A stretch of 64,000 nt of DNA. Source: Deltaproteobacteria bacterium (lineage in GTDB: Bacteria; Myxococcota_A; UBA796; GCA-2862545). Shown one piece after another: positions 50,329 through 59,088 of this stretch (position 1 is the stretch's first letter; each line of letters starts with the position of its first letter). The stretch spans positions 50,322 through 114,321 of the forward strand of contig SBGP01000107.1 of assembly GCA_006226595.1 (NCBI GenBank), in the 5' to 3' direction. The notes under the pieces were generated by a model that saw nothing but the letters and a program-made list of their open reading frames with translations, made no database searches and was not told the DNA's origin. The position numbers and the translations under genes were made by a program.

Positions 50329-51516
50329 TCAGCTGCGCGCGGCGAGCTCGCTCTTGGGGCGGTGACCCGCGGCCGGACCCAGGCGGCGGCGCAAGGCCTC
50401 CTTGTCGCTCCACTCCACGCGGATCAGTAGGCGCTGAGCCAGGGTGCGCGCGGCATGACGCGCGCCGTTCGCCGCGTCGATGCGACCGTGGGCCTCGAGC
50501 TTCACCGAGGCCTGCCACAGTGCGCTCGCGGTCTCGGCGGGATCGAGCCAGGCCTCACCCGCCTGGCGGAGCACGCGCCACGTGGCGAACTCGAGCTCTT
50601 CGGTCGGCAGCTCGATCGCGGCGAGCAGGCGGACCACCGCGGCCTGTCGTGCCACGGGGCCGGTGTGGCCGACCACGCGGGCCAGCACCCGCTCGGCGAC
50701 GGGCTGGGACTCGAGCTGGATCAGGGCCCGCGCCTCCGCGAGGGTGAGCAGGCCCTCGGCATCCGGGGAGAGCTCGTCGAGTCGCGCCGCACGCGTCTCG
50801 CGCACGGTGCGGAGGGCTGCGAGGCTGCGGCCGTGGAGGCGGTGCCAGTCGGCGCGCACCGAGTGGTACACGGCGTCGATCCACGGGTCCACCGCGGTCT
50901 CCGGTGGGTCCTCGGTGAAGAACGCATCCGCGCGCTCGGCGGCACCCACCTGGGTGTCGATCCACGCCAGGCAGAGCTGGGCCCACAGCGTGCCGACCGG
51001 CGACTCCACCGCCGCTTCGCGGGCGGCCAGGCGCTCCAGCTCCTTTCGCTGGGCGAGCAGCAGGCCCCCTCGGCGACCGCCGGTGAGGGTGTCGAAGAGG
51101 AACCACCCGTCCGAGGCCGAGGTTCCGACCCGCCACGGCAGGATGTTGGTCAGCGCCACGAGTGCGTTGAAGTGCAGCACTCGATCGATGAGCCAGTGGC
51201 TGGGCAGCAGGAACAGCACCACGGCAAGCACCGCCTGGGCGATGAGGCCGCCCGCGTGGAACAAGCCGCGCTTTGGTGTCACCGGGCCCGCGGGAATCGC
51301 GGTGCACGCGCCGCCAGCGAGGACCATGGGGCTCACGTGGACGACGACGCCGCCTGCGAGACGGGTCTTGAACCACGGCCGTCCAAAGCCGATGCCGAAC
51401 GAGGTCACCCGATAGCCGCCCGGCTTGGCCATCAGCGCGTGTCCGAGCTCGTGCACGAGCACCACGGCGGGCGCGTAGGCAACGAGGGCGACGAGCTCGG
51501 CAAGCAGGTTGGTCAG
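50329..51516 (-). CDS. M50 family membrane zinc metalloprotease (site-2 protease-like)
   Basis: The enzyme cleaves substrates within the membrane. The zinc motif HELGH (in VVLVHELGHALMAKPGG, about residues 22-26 from the chosen start) lies in the first helix, with the second ligand site SDGWFLFDTL after NILPWRVGTSA. Two more hydrophobic helices lie between. A C-terminal soluble helical domain of about 200 residues follows. The start is uncertain. The frame is open from TTG 51555, but the only good ribosome site, GGAGG, precedes a CTG at 51516 that begins LTNLLAELVAL; I give that end. It is convergent with the discoidin lipoprotein. Confidence 0.82.
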   Translation of the reverse strand: MTNLLAELVALVAYAPAVVLVHELGHALMAKPGGYRVTSFGIGFGRPWFKTRLAGGVVVHVSPMVLAGGACTAIPAGPVTPKRGLFHAGGLIAQAVLAVVLFLLPSHWLIDRVLHFNALVALTNILPWRVGTSASDGWFLFDTLTGGRRGGLLLAQRKELERLAAREAAVESPVGTLWAQLCLAWIDTQVGAAERADAFFTEDPPETAVDPWIDAVYHSVRADWHRLHGRSLAALRTVRETRAARLDELSPDAEGLLTLAEARALIQLESQPVAERVLARVVGHTGPVARQAAVVRLLAAIELPTEELEFATWRVLRQAGEAWLDPAETASALWQASVKLEAHGRIDAANGARHAARTLAQRLLIRVEWSDKEALRRRLGPAAGHRPKSELAARS

Positions 51517-51604
51517 CGAGGGCCTCCACAGACAACGTAGCTGGTGCCGACGCAACTCGCGTCAGCCTTTGTCTGGAAGAACCCCGGGGATGACCGACGG
51601 TTCC

Positions 51605-52210
51605 CTATTCGATCACTCCGGCGGCCTCGGGCGCCTCGTTCTTGGCGAGCTTGCCGTCGTTCCAGGTCTGTTCGCGCATCACCGCACCCTCTTCGTTCCA
51701 GAAGGTCCAGTCGCCGTTGCGGCGTCCCTCGACGTACAGGCCTTCGGAGGCCATGGTTCCGTCGTCGAACCAGGTCGACCACTTGCCGACCTTCACGCCC
51801 GCCGAGAAGGCACCGCGCTGGGCCGTCTCACCGTTCTCGTGTCGCCACTCCCACTCGCCGACGGGCGCTCCCTCGGCGAAGGACCCGACCACCTTGCGGC
51901 TGCCGTCCTCGTAGTGGAACACCCACTTGCCGGTCGCGAGGTTCTTCTCGTATTCGCCGGTGATGATCAGCTGACCGCCGAGCGTGTAGCGCTCGTAGGG
52001 GCCTTCCATCTTCTTCGAGCGCGTGCACCACTGCTCCCAGTAGTCGCGCTGAAGGCCGGCACCGGGAAGGGCACCGAAGCCGCAGTACACGACCTCGGGC
52101 GGGTTCTTGATCACCGGCGGCTTGCCTCCCATGAAGCCGCCGCCGCCACCGCCACCGCCGCACGCGGTGAGGGTGAACAGGCCGGCCGTGAACAGTGCCA
52201 GACGCCGCAT
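51605..52210 (-). CDS. MORN/YwqK-repeat lipoprotein with polyglycine linker
   Basis: This is a 201-residue lipoprotein starting at ATG 52210 behind GGGAG. The signal MRRLALFTAGLFTLTAC is followed by a run of eight or so glycines. The rest comprises repeats of G-x-(W/F)-x-x-(W/Y/F)-x-x-(D/N)-G type: GKWVFHYEDGSRKVVGSFAEG, GEWEWRHENGETAQRGAF, GKWSTWFDDGTMASEGLY and GDWTFWNEEGAVMREQTW. These are MORN-like units as in YwqK-family proteins, which make an extended beta sheet. The role is probably structural or protein-binding. It is divergent from the multidomain SDR gene. Confidence 0.75.
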   Translation of the reverse strand: MRRLALFTAGLFTLTACGGGGGGGGFMGGKPPVIKNPPEVVYCGFGALPGAGLQRDYWEQWCTRSKKMEGPYERYTLGGQLIITGEYEKNLATGKWVFHYEDGSRKVVGSFAEGAPVGEWEWRHENGETAQRGAFSAGVKVGKWSTWFDDGTMASEGLYVEGRRNGDWTFWNEEGAVMREQTWNDGKLAKNEAPEAAGVIE

Positions 52211-52285
52211 TCTTCGCTCCCTGGTGATGCCGAGAGTGGCAGGATACCCCCTCGGGCAGTTTTCGCGGAACCTGGGAGGGCGAGC

Positions 52286-54352
52286 ATGGGGCACCTGGAT
52301 GGCAAGGTGGTGCTGATCACCGGCGCTGGAGGCGGCATTGGGCGGGCTCACGCCCTCGCTTGCGCGCGAGAGGGCGCGATGATCGTCGTCAATGATCTCG
52401 GGGGCACGCGCGACGGGACTGGCGCGAGTCGCATGGCCGACGAGGTCGTCGCCGAGATCGAGGCGTTCGGGGGACGCGCGATTCCGAACTACGACTCGGT
52501 CACCGATCTCGAGGGCTGCGAGCGGATGGTCGCCGGCGCCATCGAAGCCTTCGGGCGACTGGACGTGGTGGTGAACAACGCCGGCATCCTCCGCGACAAG
52601 ACCTTCAAGAAGATGACGGACGCAGAGTGGGGACCGGTGATCGACGTGCACCTGCACGGCACCCGCAACGTCACCAAGGCCGCGCTTCCGGCGCTGATGG
52701 CCCAGGGCGGTGCGATCATCAACACCACGAGCCTCTCGGGCATGCTCGGCAACTTCGGCCAGTCCAACTACGGTGCCGCCAAGGCCGGCATCTACGGCTT
52801 CTCCAGGGTGCTCTCCCTCGAGCTCCGCCGAGCCGGCATCACCGTGAACTGCGTCGCGCCGGTCGCGAAGACCCGGATGACCGAAGACATCGACATGGTC
52901 GAGGACGAGTGGGGTCCGGAGCACATCAGCCCCATCGTCGTGTTCCTCGCCTCCGACCTCGGCAAGGACGTGACCGGCCGCGTGTTCGGCGTCCAGGGCC
53001 AGCGCATCCACGTGTACGAAGTCCACACCAACGACGGGGTGGAGAAGCCGGGCAGCGAGCCGTGGACCGCGGACGAGATCGCCGCGCAGTTCGACGCCAT
53101 CACCGCCTTCGAGACCGCCGCACCGGTCGCTGCCGGCGGCGACGACACGGTGAGCGCGGTGTTCGCGCACTTCCCGGCCGGGTTCAAGGCCGCGGCGGCC
53201 AGCGGGTGGACCGCCAACATCCAGTGGAAGGTCAAGGGTGGCACCGACCAGACCGTGACCGTGAAGGACGGCGTGTGCACCGTTGCGCCGGGCCTGGTTG
53301 GCTCGGCCACGTGTACCGTCGAGGTCGCTCGCGACGTGCTCGTCGGCATGTTCACCGGCGAGGTCGATCCGCAGAAGGCGTTCATGACGGGCAAGGCCAA
53401 GGCCGACAACATGGGCGACCTGATGCGCTTTGCCACGGCCTTCGACTTCAAGGCCATCGAGAAGGCGTTCACCGGCGGCTCGGCGACCCCCGCGGCCGCT
53501 GAGCCCGCACCCGAGGCGGCCGCGGAGGAGCCGACCGGCTGGCCGCTGGGCAAGCGCTACGACGGTGGCTTCTGGCAGGTGAAGGCCGACGAGTTCGCGG
53601 CCTACGCCGACGCCACCGAGGATGCGAACTCGCGCTACCGCGGCGCCGATGCCGTGGCTCCGCCGATGTACCACGTCCGCCCGTTCATCGGCCTGATGAT
53701 GAAGCTCGCCACCGATCCCGAGCTCGACATCGACCTGCTCCGCCTCGTGCACGGCGAGCACGACATGACCTTCCACCGCCTGCTGCGACACGGGGACGTG
53801 CTCCAGCTTCGCGGAACGCTCGAGGCCGTGGAGGAGAAGTCCTCGGGCAAGGTCGTGTCCTTCGGTCTGTACGGCTTCGTCGACGGCGAGGTCGCGCTCG
53901 AGGGGCGCACCTCGTACTTCATCCGCGGCAAGAAGAAGTCGACGGACGGCCCGAAGAAGCCCAAGGCTCCGCCGCCGGAGATGCCGGCGCCGGACTGGTC
54001 CGTCGACCAGCCGGTGGCGAAGGATCAGGCCGATCGCTACGCGGTCGCCTCGGGGGACGACAACCCCATCCACGTCGACGAAGAGACGGCCAGGCGCGCG
54101 GGACTGCCCGGTGTGATCCTCCACGGACTGTGCACGATGGCCTTCGCGCAGCGCGACCTCATCGACCGACTCGCCGGCGGAGACCCGGCGCGGCTCAAGC
54201 GCCTCGCGGTCCGCTGGGCCTCCCCGGTGTTCCCGGGCGAGACGCTCACCCTGCACGGATGGGGCTCGACGGGTGAGGTGACCTTCGCGACGGTCAACGC
54301 CGCCGGCAAGCCGGTGGTCGTCAACGGGCGCGCTACCGTCGCGGAGGCCTAG
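52286..54352 (+). CDS. Multifunctional beta-oxidation enzyme: SDR, SCP2 and MaoC-type domains
   Basis: This is a 688-residue fusion resembling peroxisomal multifunctional enzyme 2 (HSD17B4) but with rearranged domains. The SDR (about 1-270) has TGAGGGIGRAHALACAREGA, NDLGGTRDG, NNAGILRDKTF and SNYGAAKAG. An SCP2-like lipid-binding domain follows at about 285-395. A Pro/Ala/Glu linker leads to a hot-dog domain (420-548), then a MaoC hydratase-2 domain (570-688) with ASGDDNPIHVDEETARRAGL and GVILHGL. It would hydrate 2-enoyl-CoA to (R)-3-hydroxyacyl-CoA and oxidise it. GGGAGGG precedes ATG 52286. No KstR-like site is seen upstream. Confidence 0.88.
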   Translation: MGHLDGKVVLITGAGGGIGRAHALACAREGAMIVVNDLGGTRDGTGASRMADEVVAEIEAFGGRAIPNYDSVTDLEGCERMVAGAIEAFGRLDVVVNNAGILRDKTFKKMTDAEWGPVIDVHLHGTRNVTKAALPALMAQGGAIINTTSLSGMLGNFGQSNYGAAKAGIYGFSRVLSLELRRAGITVNCVAPVAKTRMTEDIDMVEDEWGPEHISPIVVFLASDLGKDVTGRVFGVQGQRIHVYEVHTNDGVEKPGSEPWTADEIAAQFDAITAFETAAPVAAGGDDTVSAVFAHFPAGFKAAAASGWTANIQWKVKGGTDQTVTVKDGVCTVAPGLVGSATCTVEVARDVLVGMFTGEVDPQKAFMTGKAKADNMGDLMRFATAFDFKAIEKAFTGGSATPAAAEPAPEAAAEEPTGWPLGKRYDGGFWQVKADEFAAYADATEDANSRYRGADAVAPPMYHVRPFIGLMMKLATDPELDIDLLRLVHGEHDMTFHRLLRHGDVLQLRGTLEAVEEKSSGKVVSFGLYGFVDGEVALEGRTSYFIRGKKKSTDGPKKPKAPPPEMPAPDWSVDQPVAKDQADRYAVASGDDNPIHVDEETARRAGLPGVILHGLCTMAFAQRDLIDRLAGGDPARLKRLAVRWASPVFPGETLTLHGWGSTGEVTFATVNAAGKPVVVNGRATVAEA

Positions 54353-54763
54353 ATGGCCCAGCACATCGACCTCGTCGCCATCCTCATCGCGATCTACGGC
54401 GTGTTCCAGCTGGGCATCGCCTGCCTCGTTGGCCTGATCTACGGGGGCATGGGCTCGGGCGTCGCGCTCGTCGGCGCGCTCGAGGGCGAGATCGGCGCGC
54501 TCATCGGGGGCGGGGTGTTCATCGTGTTCGCGGTGTTCATCGGCCTGCTGCTGCTCATCCAGCCGATCCTCGCGTTCTTCGCGGCGAGTGGGCTGCGCCG
54601 CCGCACCCAGATGGGCCGCATCCTCGCGTTCATCGTCGCCGCGCTCGCGGTGATGAACATGCCCATCGGCACCATCGTCGGCATCTTCACGTTCGTCGTG
54701 CTCATCGACAAGGAAGCGGCTGCCGAGTTCTCGAACGAAGGCCGCGCGGAGTACTTCACATGA
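54353..54763 (+). CDS. Small polytopic membrane protein, unknown
   Basis: This 136-residue protein has four hydrophobic segments (LVAILIAIYGVFQLGIACLV; IGALIGGGVFIVFAVFIGLL; LLIQPILAFFAASGL; ILAFIVAALAVMNMPIGTIV) and a short Glu-rich tail. It is rich in Gly and Ile and lacks catalytic motifs. Its ATG immediately follows the stop of the multidomain enzyme and its own end overlaps the RNase HI gene (ATGA), so it is in one operon with both. The family resembles DUF-type proteins of about this size in deltaproteobacteria, but I do not recognise it. Confidence 0.6.
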   Translation: MAQHIDLVAILIAIYGVFQLGIACLVGLIYGGMGSGVALVGALEGEIGALIGGGVFIVFAVFIGLLLLIQPILAFFAASGLRRRTQMGRILAFIVAALAVMNMPIGTIVGIFTFVVLIDKEAAAEFSNEGRAEYFT

Positions 54764-55533
54764 GCTGGCGAAAGGCCACGTTCAAGGGCAAGGACGTGTG
54801 GGCCGAGGTCGATGCGCTCGGGGCTCCCGTGGTCCAGGGTGGGCGGACGCCGATCCGCTACTCGAACAAGTCTGGCGCCCGGATCTACCGCGGTGGAGCC
54901 AGCGCCGTCCGAGTGGACGTGCGCTCACCCGTCGAGGCGCTTCCCGCTGGAGTCTCCGCCGACGCGGCGCCCGCGGCGCCCGCCAAGGGCAAGTCCAAGC
55001 GAGGCAGCGGCTTCGGCAAAGCGGGTACCCGCACCCGGGCCCAGGCGGCCCTCGCCGAGGCGGCGGCCATCTCGCTCATCGACTCGCTCCCGAGCGGCAC
55101 GGTGATCGCGTTCACCGACGGCGCGTGCAAGGGCAACCCCGGCCCCGCCGGAAGCGGCGCGGTGGTGCGCTTTCCCGACGGTCGCGTCGCCGAGGCGTGC
55201 AAGTCACTGGGCACCGCCACCAACAATGTCGGCGAGCTCACCGCGATCTGGCTGGCGCTGCACCTGCTCGAGGAGTCCGGCATCGCGCGCACTACGCCCG
55301 TCGCGCTGCTCACCGACTCGCAGTACTGCAACGGTGTGCTCGTGCTCGGCTGGAAGGCCAAGGCGAACAAGGAGATCATCGACACGGTGAGGGCCAAGCT
55401 CGCTCAGTGGCCGAACCTCCGCGTCCACTGGATCGCCGGGCACGTGGGCATCGAGGGCAACGAGCTCGCCGATACCCTCGCCAATGCGGCGGTGGGTGGG
55501 GTCACGGACGTGCGGTGGTCGACCGGCGAGTGA
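54760..55533 (+). CDS. rnhA: Ribonuclease HI with an N-terminal extension
   Basis: This 257-residue protein has an RNase HI domain from about 112 to 250, with the catalytic acidic residues Asp120 (FTDGACKGNPGPAGSG), Glu159 (NNVGELTAIWLAL), Asp186 (LLTDSQYC) and Asp238 (WIAGHVGIEGNELADT). It cleaves the RNA strand of RNA/DNA hybrids. The first 90 residues are an extra segment: a compact start (WRKATFKGKDVWAEVDALGA), then an Ala/Pro/Lys-rich linker. This is not the usual hybrid-binding domain of HBD-RNase HI. The gene is coupled by ATGA to the membrane protein before it. Confidence 0.94.
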   Translation: MSWRKATFKGKDVWAEVDALGAPVVQGGRTPIRYSNKSGARIYRGGASAVRVDVRSPVEALPAGVSADAAPAAPAKGKSKRGSGFGKAGTRTRAQAALAEAAAISLIDSLPSGTVIAFTDGACKGNPGPAGSGAVVRFPDGRVAEACKSLGTATNNVGELTAIWLALHLLEESGIARTTPVALLTDSQYCNGVLVLGWKAKANKEIIDTVRAKLAQWPNLRVHWIAGHVGIEGNELADTLANAAVGGVTDVRWSTGE

Positions 55534-55548
55534 GCCTGGACGGCGGTC

Positions 55549-57027
55549 TCAGCGCGAAGGCGTGAGGATGCACTGCTTCTCGAGGCAGCCGTCGAGCAGG
55601 TCCTGCACGTTCATGCGCGGATCGGCGGCGAGATAGGCCCAGCCGTCGACGTCGGTGAGCAGACCTTCGGGGCCGAGCTCGGCGACCGCGGCGTCGTCGT
55701 CCGGGCCCGCGGCGTCCCACGGCGCCACGTAGGCGAGGTCCGGCGCGCCGACGAGGGCGAGCTGCTCGGCGCTGGGGAACTGCTCGGGCTGGGCGAGGAT
55801 CGAGACCTTGCCCTTGCCGACGAACCACTGCGTGTTGAGCACCGCGCCGATGGCGGTGTCACCGGTGAGTGCGACGACCACGGCGTTGCCACGAAGCGGC
55901 AGGAGCAGCGGGGCCTCCTCTGGACCGCAGTCCTCGGAGGGCCACATCGGCCAGCGCTGCACGGCGACCCACTCGGAGCCGCGCCGCCGCACGAGGCACT
56001 CGCCCTCCGGGCGCCGGGTGCTCGCCTTGGTGATGGTCGGCAGGCCGCGCACCTTGTCGGTCCACGCCATCACCTCGCGGGTGTCGTCGGCACGCTGGTG
56101 CAGCGGTGCGCTGATCGTGCGCTCGGCTGCGAGGGCTCCGAGGCCGCCCAGGAGCAACAGTGCGCTCACGCCGCCGAGCATCGAACGGCGGTCGTTCAGG
56201 TGCCCACCCACGGGGAGAATCGACGCGGCCCCGGCGATGGCGAGGGCGAGGAGGGCGGCACCGGTGGACTCGATCATCAGACGCTCGATGGCGCGAGCGT
56301 TGGTCCACGTGAGCGCGCGGGTCTCGGCGGTCGCCGCGGTCGCCTGCACCGCGATGGTCCCGGCCATGTCGGCGAGCGCGAGGCCCGCCAGCCCCACGGC
56401 ACCGATGCCGGCGAGCACGGTGAGTCCGCGAGCCGCGGCGAGGCGAGGGGCATCGACCCTCGCGCGGGAGGTGTGGGCCGCGGCGGCGGCGATGGCCGGG
56501 GCAACGCCGAGGGTCAGCAGCGCGAGCAGGTAGGGGCTCGGGCCGAGGTAGTCGACGAACGCGCCACCGCGGAGGAGGGGCAGGGCGAAGGGGGCCGCCG
56601 CGGCCGAGGCGCCGAGCAGCAGCGTGATGGCGGCATGTGCGCCCGTCCACTCGCGCTTCGGGCCGCCCGTCGCCAGCGAGGTGAGGGCGCCGACCCAGGC
56701 GATGAGCGTGAGCACGGGCACGGCGAGACCGTACGCGGCGATGCGCGGGTAGCGCGCCAGCGCCGCCGCCTGGGCCATCGCGGCGTTCGGGTTCTCGGCA
56801 TCGGAGGCGAGGGTCGCGAGCGCTTCCTGCGCGCTGTTTGCGCTGCCGAGCCAGCCGATCGCGAGCATCACCATCGGTCCGGCCAGCCACGCGCCCAGGG
56901 GCACCCGCTTGCCGGCGATGGTCAGCGCGCCCAGCGACAGCGCGAGGAGCACGGCCGCGACGGTGACGGCGTACAGCGCGGGCATCGAGGGCCCGCCGTC
57001 GGCGGCGATGCGGGAGAGCTCGATCAC
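55549..57027 (-). CDS. Polytopic membrane protein with C-terminal soluble domain, unknown
   Basis: This is a 492-residue protein starting at GTG 57027, overlapping the rnhB stop (GTGA). About eight hydrophobic helices fill residues 15-320, with Ala and Gly unusually abundant. The last 170 residues are soluble: QRADDTREVMAWTDKVRGLP, EGECLVRRRGSEWVAVQRWP and a tail ending LLDGCLEKQCILTPSR with two Cys in CLEKQC. I do not recognise the family. The arrangement suggests a membrane-bound sensor or an extracytoplasmic ligand-binding domain on a small transporter-like core. Confidence 0.65.
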   Translation of the reverse strand: MIELSRIAADGGPSMPALYAVTVAAVLLALSLGALTIAGKRVPLGAWLAGPMVMLAIGWLGSANSAQEALATLASDAENPNAAMAQAAALARYPRIAAYGLAVPVLTLIAWVGALTSLATGGPKREWTGAHAAITLLLGASAAAAPFALPLLRGGAFVDYLGPSPYLLALLTLGVAPAIAAAAAHTSRARVDAPRLAAARGLTVLAGIGAVGLAGLALADMAGTIAVQATAATAETRALTWTNARAIERLMIESTGAALLALAIAGAASILPVGGHLNDRRSMLGGVSALLLLGGLGALAAERTISAPLHQRADDTREVMAWTDKVRGLPTITKASTRRPEGECLVRRRGSEWVAVQRWPMWPSEDCGPEEAPLLLPLRGNAVVVALTGDTAIGAVLNTQWFVGKGKVSILAQPEQFPSAEQLALVGAPDLAYVAPWDAAGPDDDAAVAELGPEGLLTDVDGWAYLAADPRMNVQDLLDGCLEKQCILTPSR

Positions 57028-57650
57028 GACGAGAACAGCGCCTCTTGCGAGAGGGTGCGCACGGTCTCCCACCGCGTGCGGACGAAGTCCGGCCACGGCT
57101 CGCGGCTCTTCGCCCACGCCGTGAGCCAGGCGCGGGTCTTCGGGTCGCTCGGGTAGCCGCTGCCGAGGTCGCCGTGCGTGTCCTTCGCGGCCTGGAGGGC
57201 GGCGTCACGCGTGGTCTTCGCGAAGATCGAGGCCGCGCCGACCACCGGGTAGGTGTGGTCCGCCTTCGGCTCCATCACCCAGGTCGGCGTGAAGTCGAGC
57301 TCCGCTTGCAGGCGGGCGATGACCCGCGGAATGCCGGCCGGCGGACCCAGCGCGTCGATGCGCACCTCGTCCGGGCGGAAGGTGCGCACGAGGTGCACGA
57401 TCGCCTCTTCCTCGAGCGTGTTGAGGTTGCCGCCGTCGATCTGGGCGGGCGTAATCGCGACCATGGCGTGTTCGCCGAGCGGCGTCAGCGCGGCCCGCAC
57501 CTTGTCGCGCTTCTTCGCGGTCAGGCGCTTGCTGTCGTCGGCGCCCGCGTCGCGCAGCTCTTTTTCGTCGCGTTCCGTGCAGAACGCTGCGACCACCAGG
57601 GGTCCGAGAACGCAGCCGCGACCGGCCTCATCGATTCCGAGAATGCGCAT
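57024..57650 (-). CDS. rnhB: Ribonuclease HII
   Basis: This 208-residue enzyme removes single ribonucleotides embedded in DNA. The signature GIDEAGRGCVLGPLVVAAFC contains Asp7 and Glu8; DSKRLTAKKRD follows; the third Asp is in VRIDALGPPAG and the fourth in KTTRDAALQAAK. GSGYPSDPKTRAWL matches the C-terminal motif. The sequence and size fit the archaeal-like/type II variants found in several deltaproteobacteria. It starts at ATG 57650; longer frames start without support. It is in line between the HEAT-repeat gene and the polytopic membrane gene. Confidence 0.95.
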   Translation of the reverse strand: MRILGIDEAGRGCVLGPLVVAAFCTERDEKELRDAGADDSKRLTAKKRDKVRAALTPLGEHAMVAITPAQIDGGNLNTLEEEAIVHLVRTFRPDEVRIDALGPPAGIPRVIARLQAELDFTPTWVMEPKADHTYPVVGAASIFAKTTRDAALQAAKDTHGDLGSGYPSDPKTRAWLTAWAKSREPWPDFVRTRWETVRTLSQEALFSS

Positions 57651-57693
57651 GGCGGCGCGGGTAACCCGATCCGGCGCTCCGTGGGGAGCGGGT

Positions 57694-59052
57694 TCAACGC
57701 GCCAGTAGCCTGCGAGCCTCGGTAACCGCCTCGGAAACCTGTGTATCGGGGTCGTCAGCGAGCTGTCGGAGGGCATTGTCCGCAAAGCTGCGCTGGTCGA
57801 GGCGCGTGGCGGCCCGAGCGAGGGACAGCAGTGCGGCGCGGCGCACCGTGGGGCTCTCGTCCGAGACCAGCCGCGACAGCTGGGCCAGTGCACTCGGACC
57901 GGCAATCGGAGCCATCGCCGCGGCGGCTGCAGCGCGAACCTGGGGCTCGGGGTCGCGGAGCAGGCGGGTGACGTTGGCGATCTTTGGCGCCATGCCGAGT
58001 CCGCTCACGGCGAGGGCTGCGGCGGCCCGATCGAGAGCGTCTGCGGAGCGGGTGAGCTTGTCGACGACCTGGCGTCCCTCGCCCGTGGCGTCGAGCGCGG
58101 CGAGCACGCGACCGCGATCCTCGGCGGCCACGCGACCCAGCAGGCGACCGAGCGGCATGGCTTCGCTCGGCAGCGGCGAGGGCAGGGGAGACGGCTGGGC
58201 GGGCTCCCAGTCGGCCACCGCGGCGTGCGCGCGCGCCGGGGGCTGTGGGGCCGAGGGTCGCGGCGAGGACGGCCGATCCGAGCCGGCGTCCGGCGGTGAC
58301 GGCATCGGCGGCAGATCAGGCATCGGCGGAAGGTCGGGCACCGGGCCAAGGCCCGCCAGGGACGACAGCGAGCCGAGGTCACCCCCTCCGAGCGCCTTCG
58401 GCGGCGGGGGAAGCTCGAAGTTGTCGAGCTCTACCGGCACGAGAGGCTCTTCTTCGGGAGACTCGTCCTCCAGCGGTGGTGCGGTCCACCAGTCCTGGGG
58501 ACGACGCTTCTCGCGATCTCCCCGCAGGCGCTCGATCGCGAGCTCGGCGGCATGGGCCGCGCGGTGGTCGGGATCGGCGAGGATGCGAGTCAAGCGCGGC
58601 ACGAGGGCGGGGCCGCCGGCATGTCCGAGGAAGCGCACCGCTCCTGCCCGGATCTTCGCGTTGCCGGAGGTGATCAGTCGCTGGATCCGGCTGGTGGAGG
58701 TCTTGTCCACCCCTCGGGTGAGCAGGTCGAGGGCGCGCAGGGCGATGTCCGGGTGGCGTGCAGCGAGGGCCTCGCGAAGGACCTTGGTGCCGTCGGCCCT
58801 GGCGGCGATCGCGATGTTCAGCGCGTAGTTGCGAATCTCCTCGTCGTCGTCGTCGAGGTAGACGAGCAGCATCTCCTGCTGATGCATGGGCTCGAGGTGC
58901 GCCGCAGCCTTGAGTGCCATGCGCCGTTCGTCCGGCGTCCCGCCACGCGCGGCGCGGATCCGACGCTTGACGAGGCCGACCCGAAGGTTCAGCTCGCGGG
59001 GATCCGCGGTGCCATCTGCCACCTGCTGGTAGAACTCGTCACTGGCTTCCAT
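57694..59052 (-). CDS. HEAT-repeat protein with Pro-rich linker
   Basis: This is a 452-residue soluble protein with two HEAT-repeat blocks. The first (about 40-200) contains RRMALKAAAHLEPMHQQEML, DDDEEIRNYALNIAIAA and GNAKIRAGAVRFLGHAGGPA. The second (about 330-450) contains DPEPQVRAAAAAAMAPIAG and DESPTVRRAALLSLARAA. Between them is a Pro/Ser-rich linker of some 110 residues (VPDLPPMPDLPPMPSPPDAG). No catalytic motif is present. It probably binds proteins as a scaffold. Its upstream region carries the shared element at 59089, like the DUF1295 gene, and it is divergent from the nqr operon. Confidence 0.75.
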   Translation of the reverse strand: MEASDEFYQQVADGTADPRELNLRVGLVKRRIRAARGGTPDERRMALKAAAHLEPMHQQEMLLVYLDDDDEEIRNYALNIAIAARADGTKVLREALAARHPDIALRALDLLTRGVDKTSTSRIQRLITSGNAKIRAGAVRFLGHAGGPALVPRLTRILADPDHRAAHAAELAIERLRGDREKRRPQDWWTAPPLEDESPEEEPLVPVELDNFELPPPPKALGGGDLGSLSSLAGLGPVPDLPPMPDLPPMPSPPDAGSDRPSSPRPSAPQPPARAHAAVADWEPAQPSPLPSPLPSEAMPLGRLLGRVAAEDRGRVLAALDATGEGRQVVDKLTRSADALDRAAAALAVSGLGMAPKIANVTRLLRDPEPQVRAAAAAAMAPIAGPSALAQLSRLVSDESPTVRRAALLSLARAATRLDQRSFADNALRQLADDPDTQVSEAVTEARRLLAR

Positions 59053-59088
59053 CTACGACAAGCCTACCCGAGTACGTCCAGAGGCGTC

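Noticed and set aside
52211..52285. KstR-like operator before the SDR-SCP2-MaoC gene
   Set aside because: The divergent region was read for TnnAACnnGTTnnA on both strands; only a single GGAACC half-resemblance is present.
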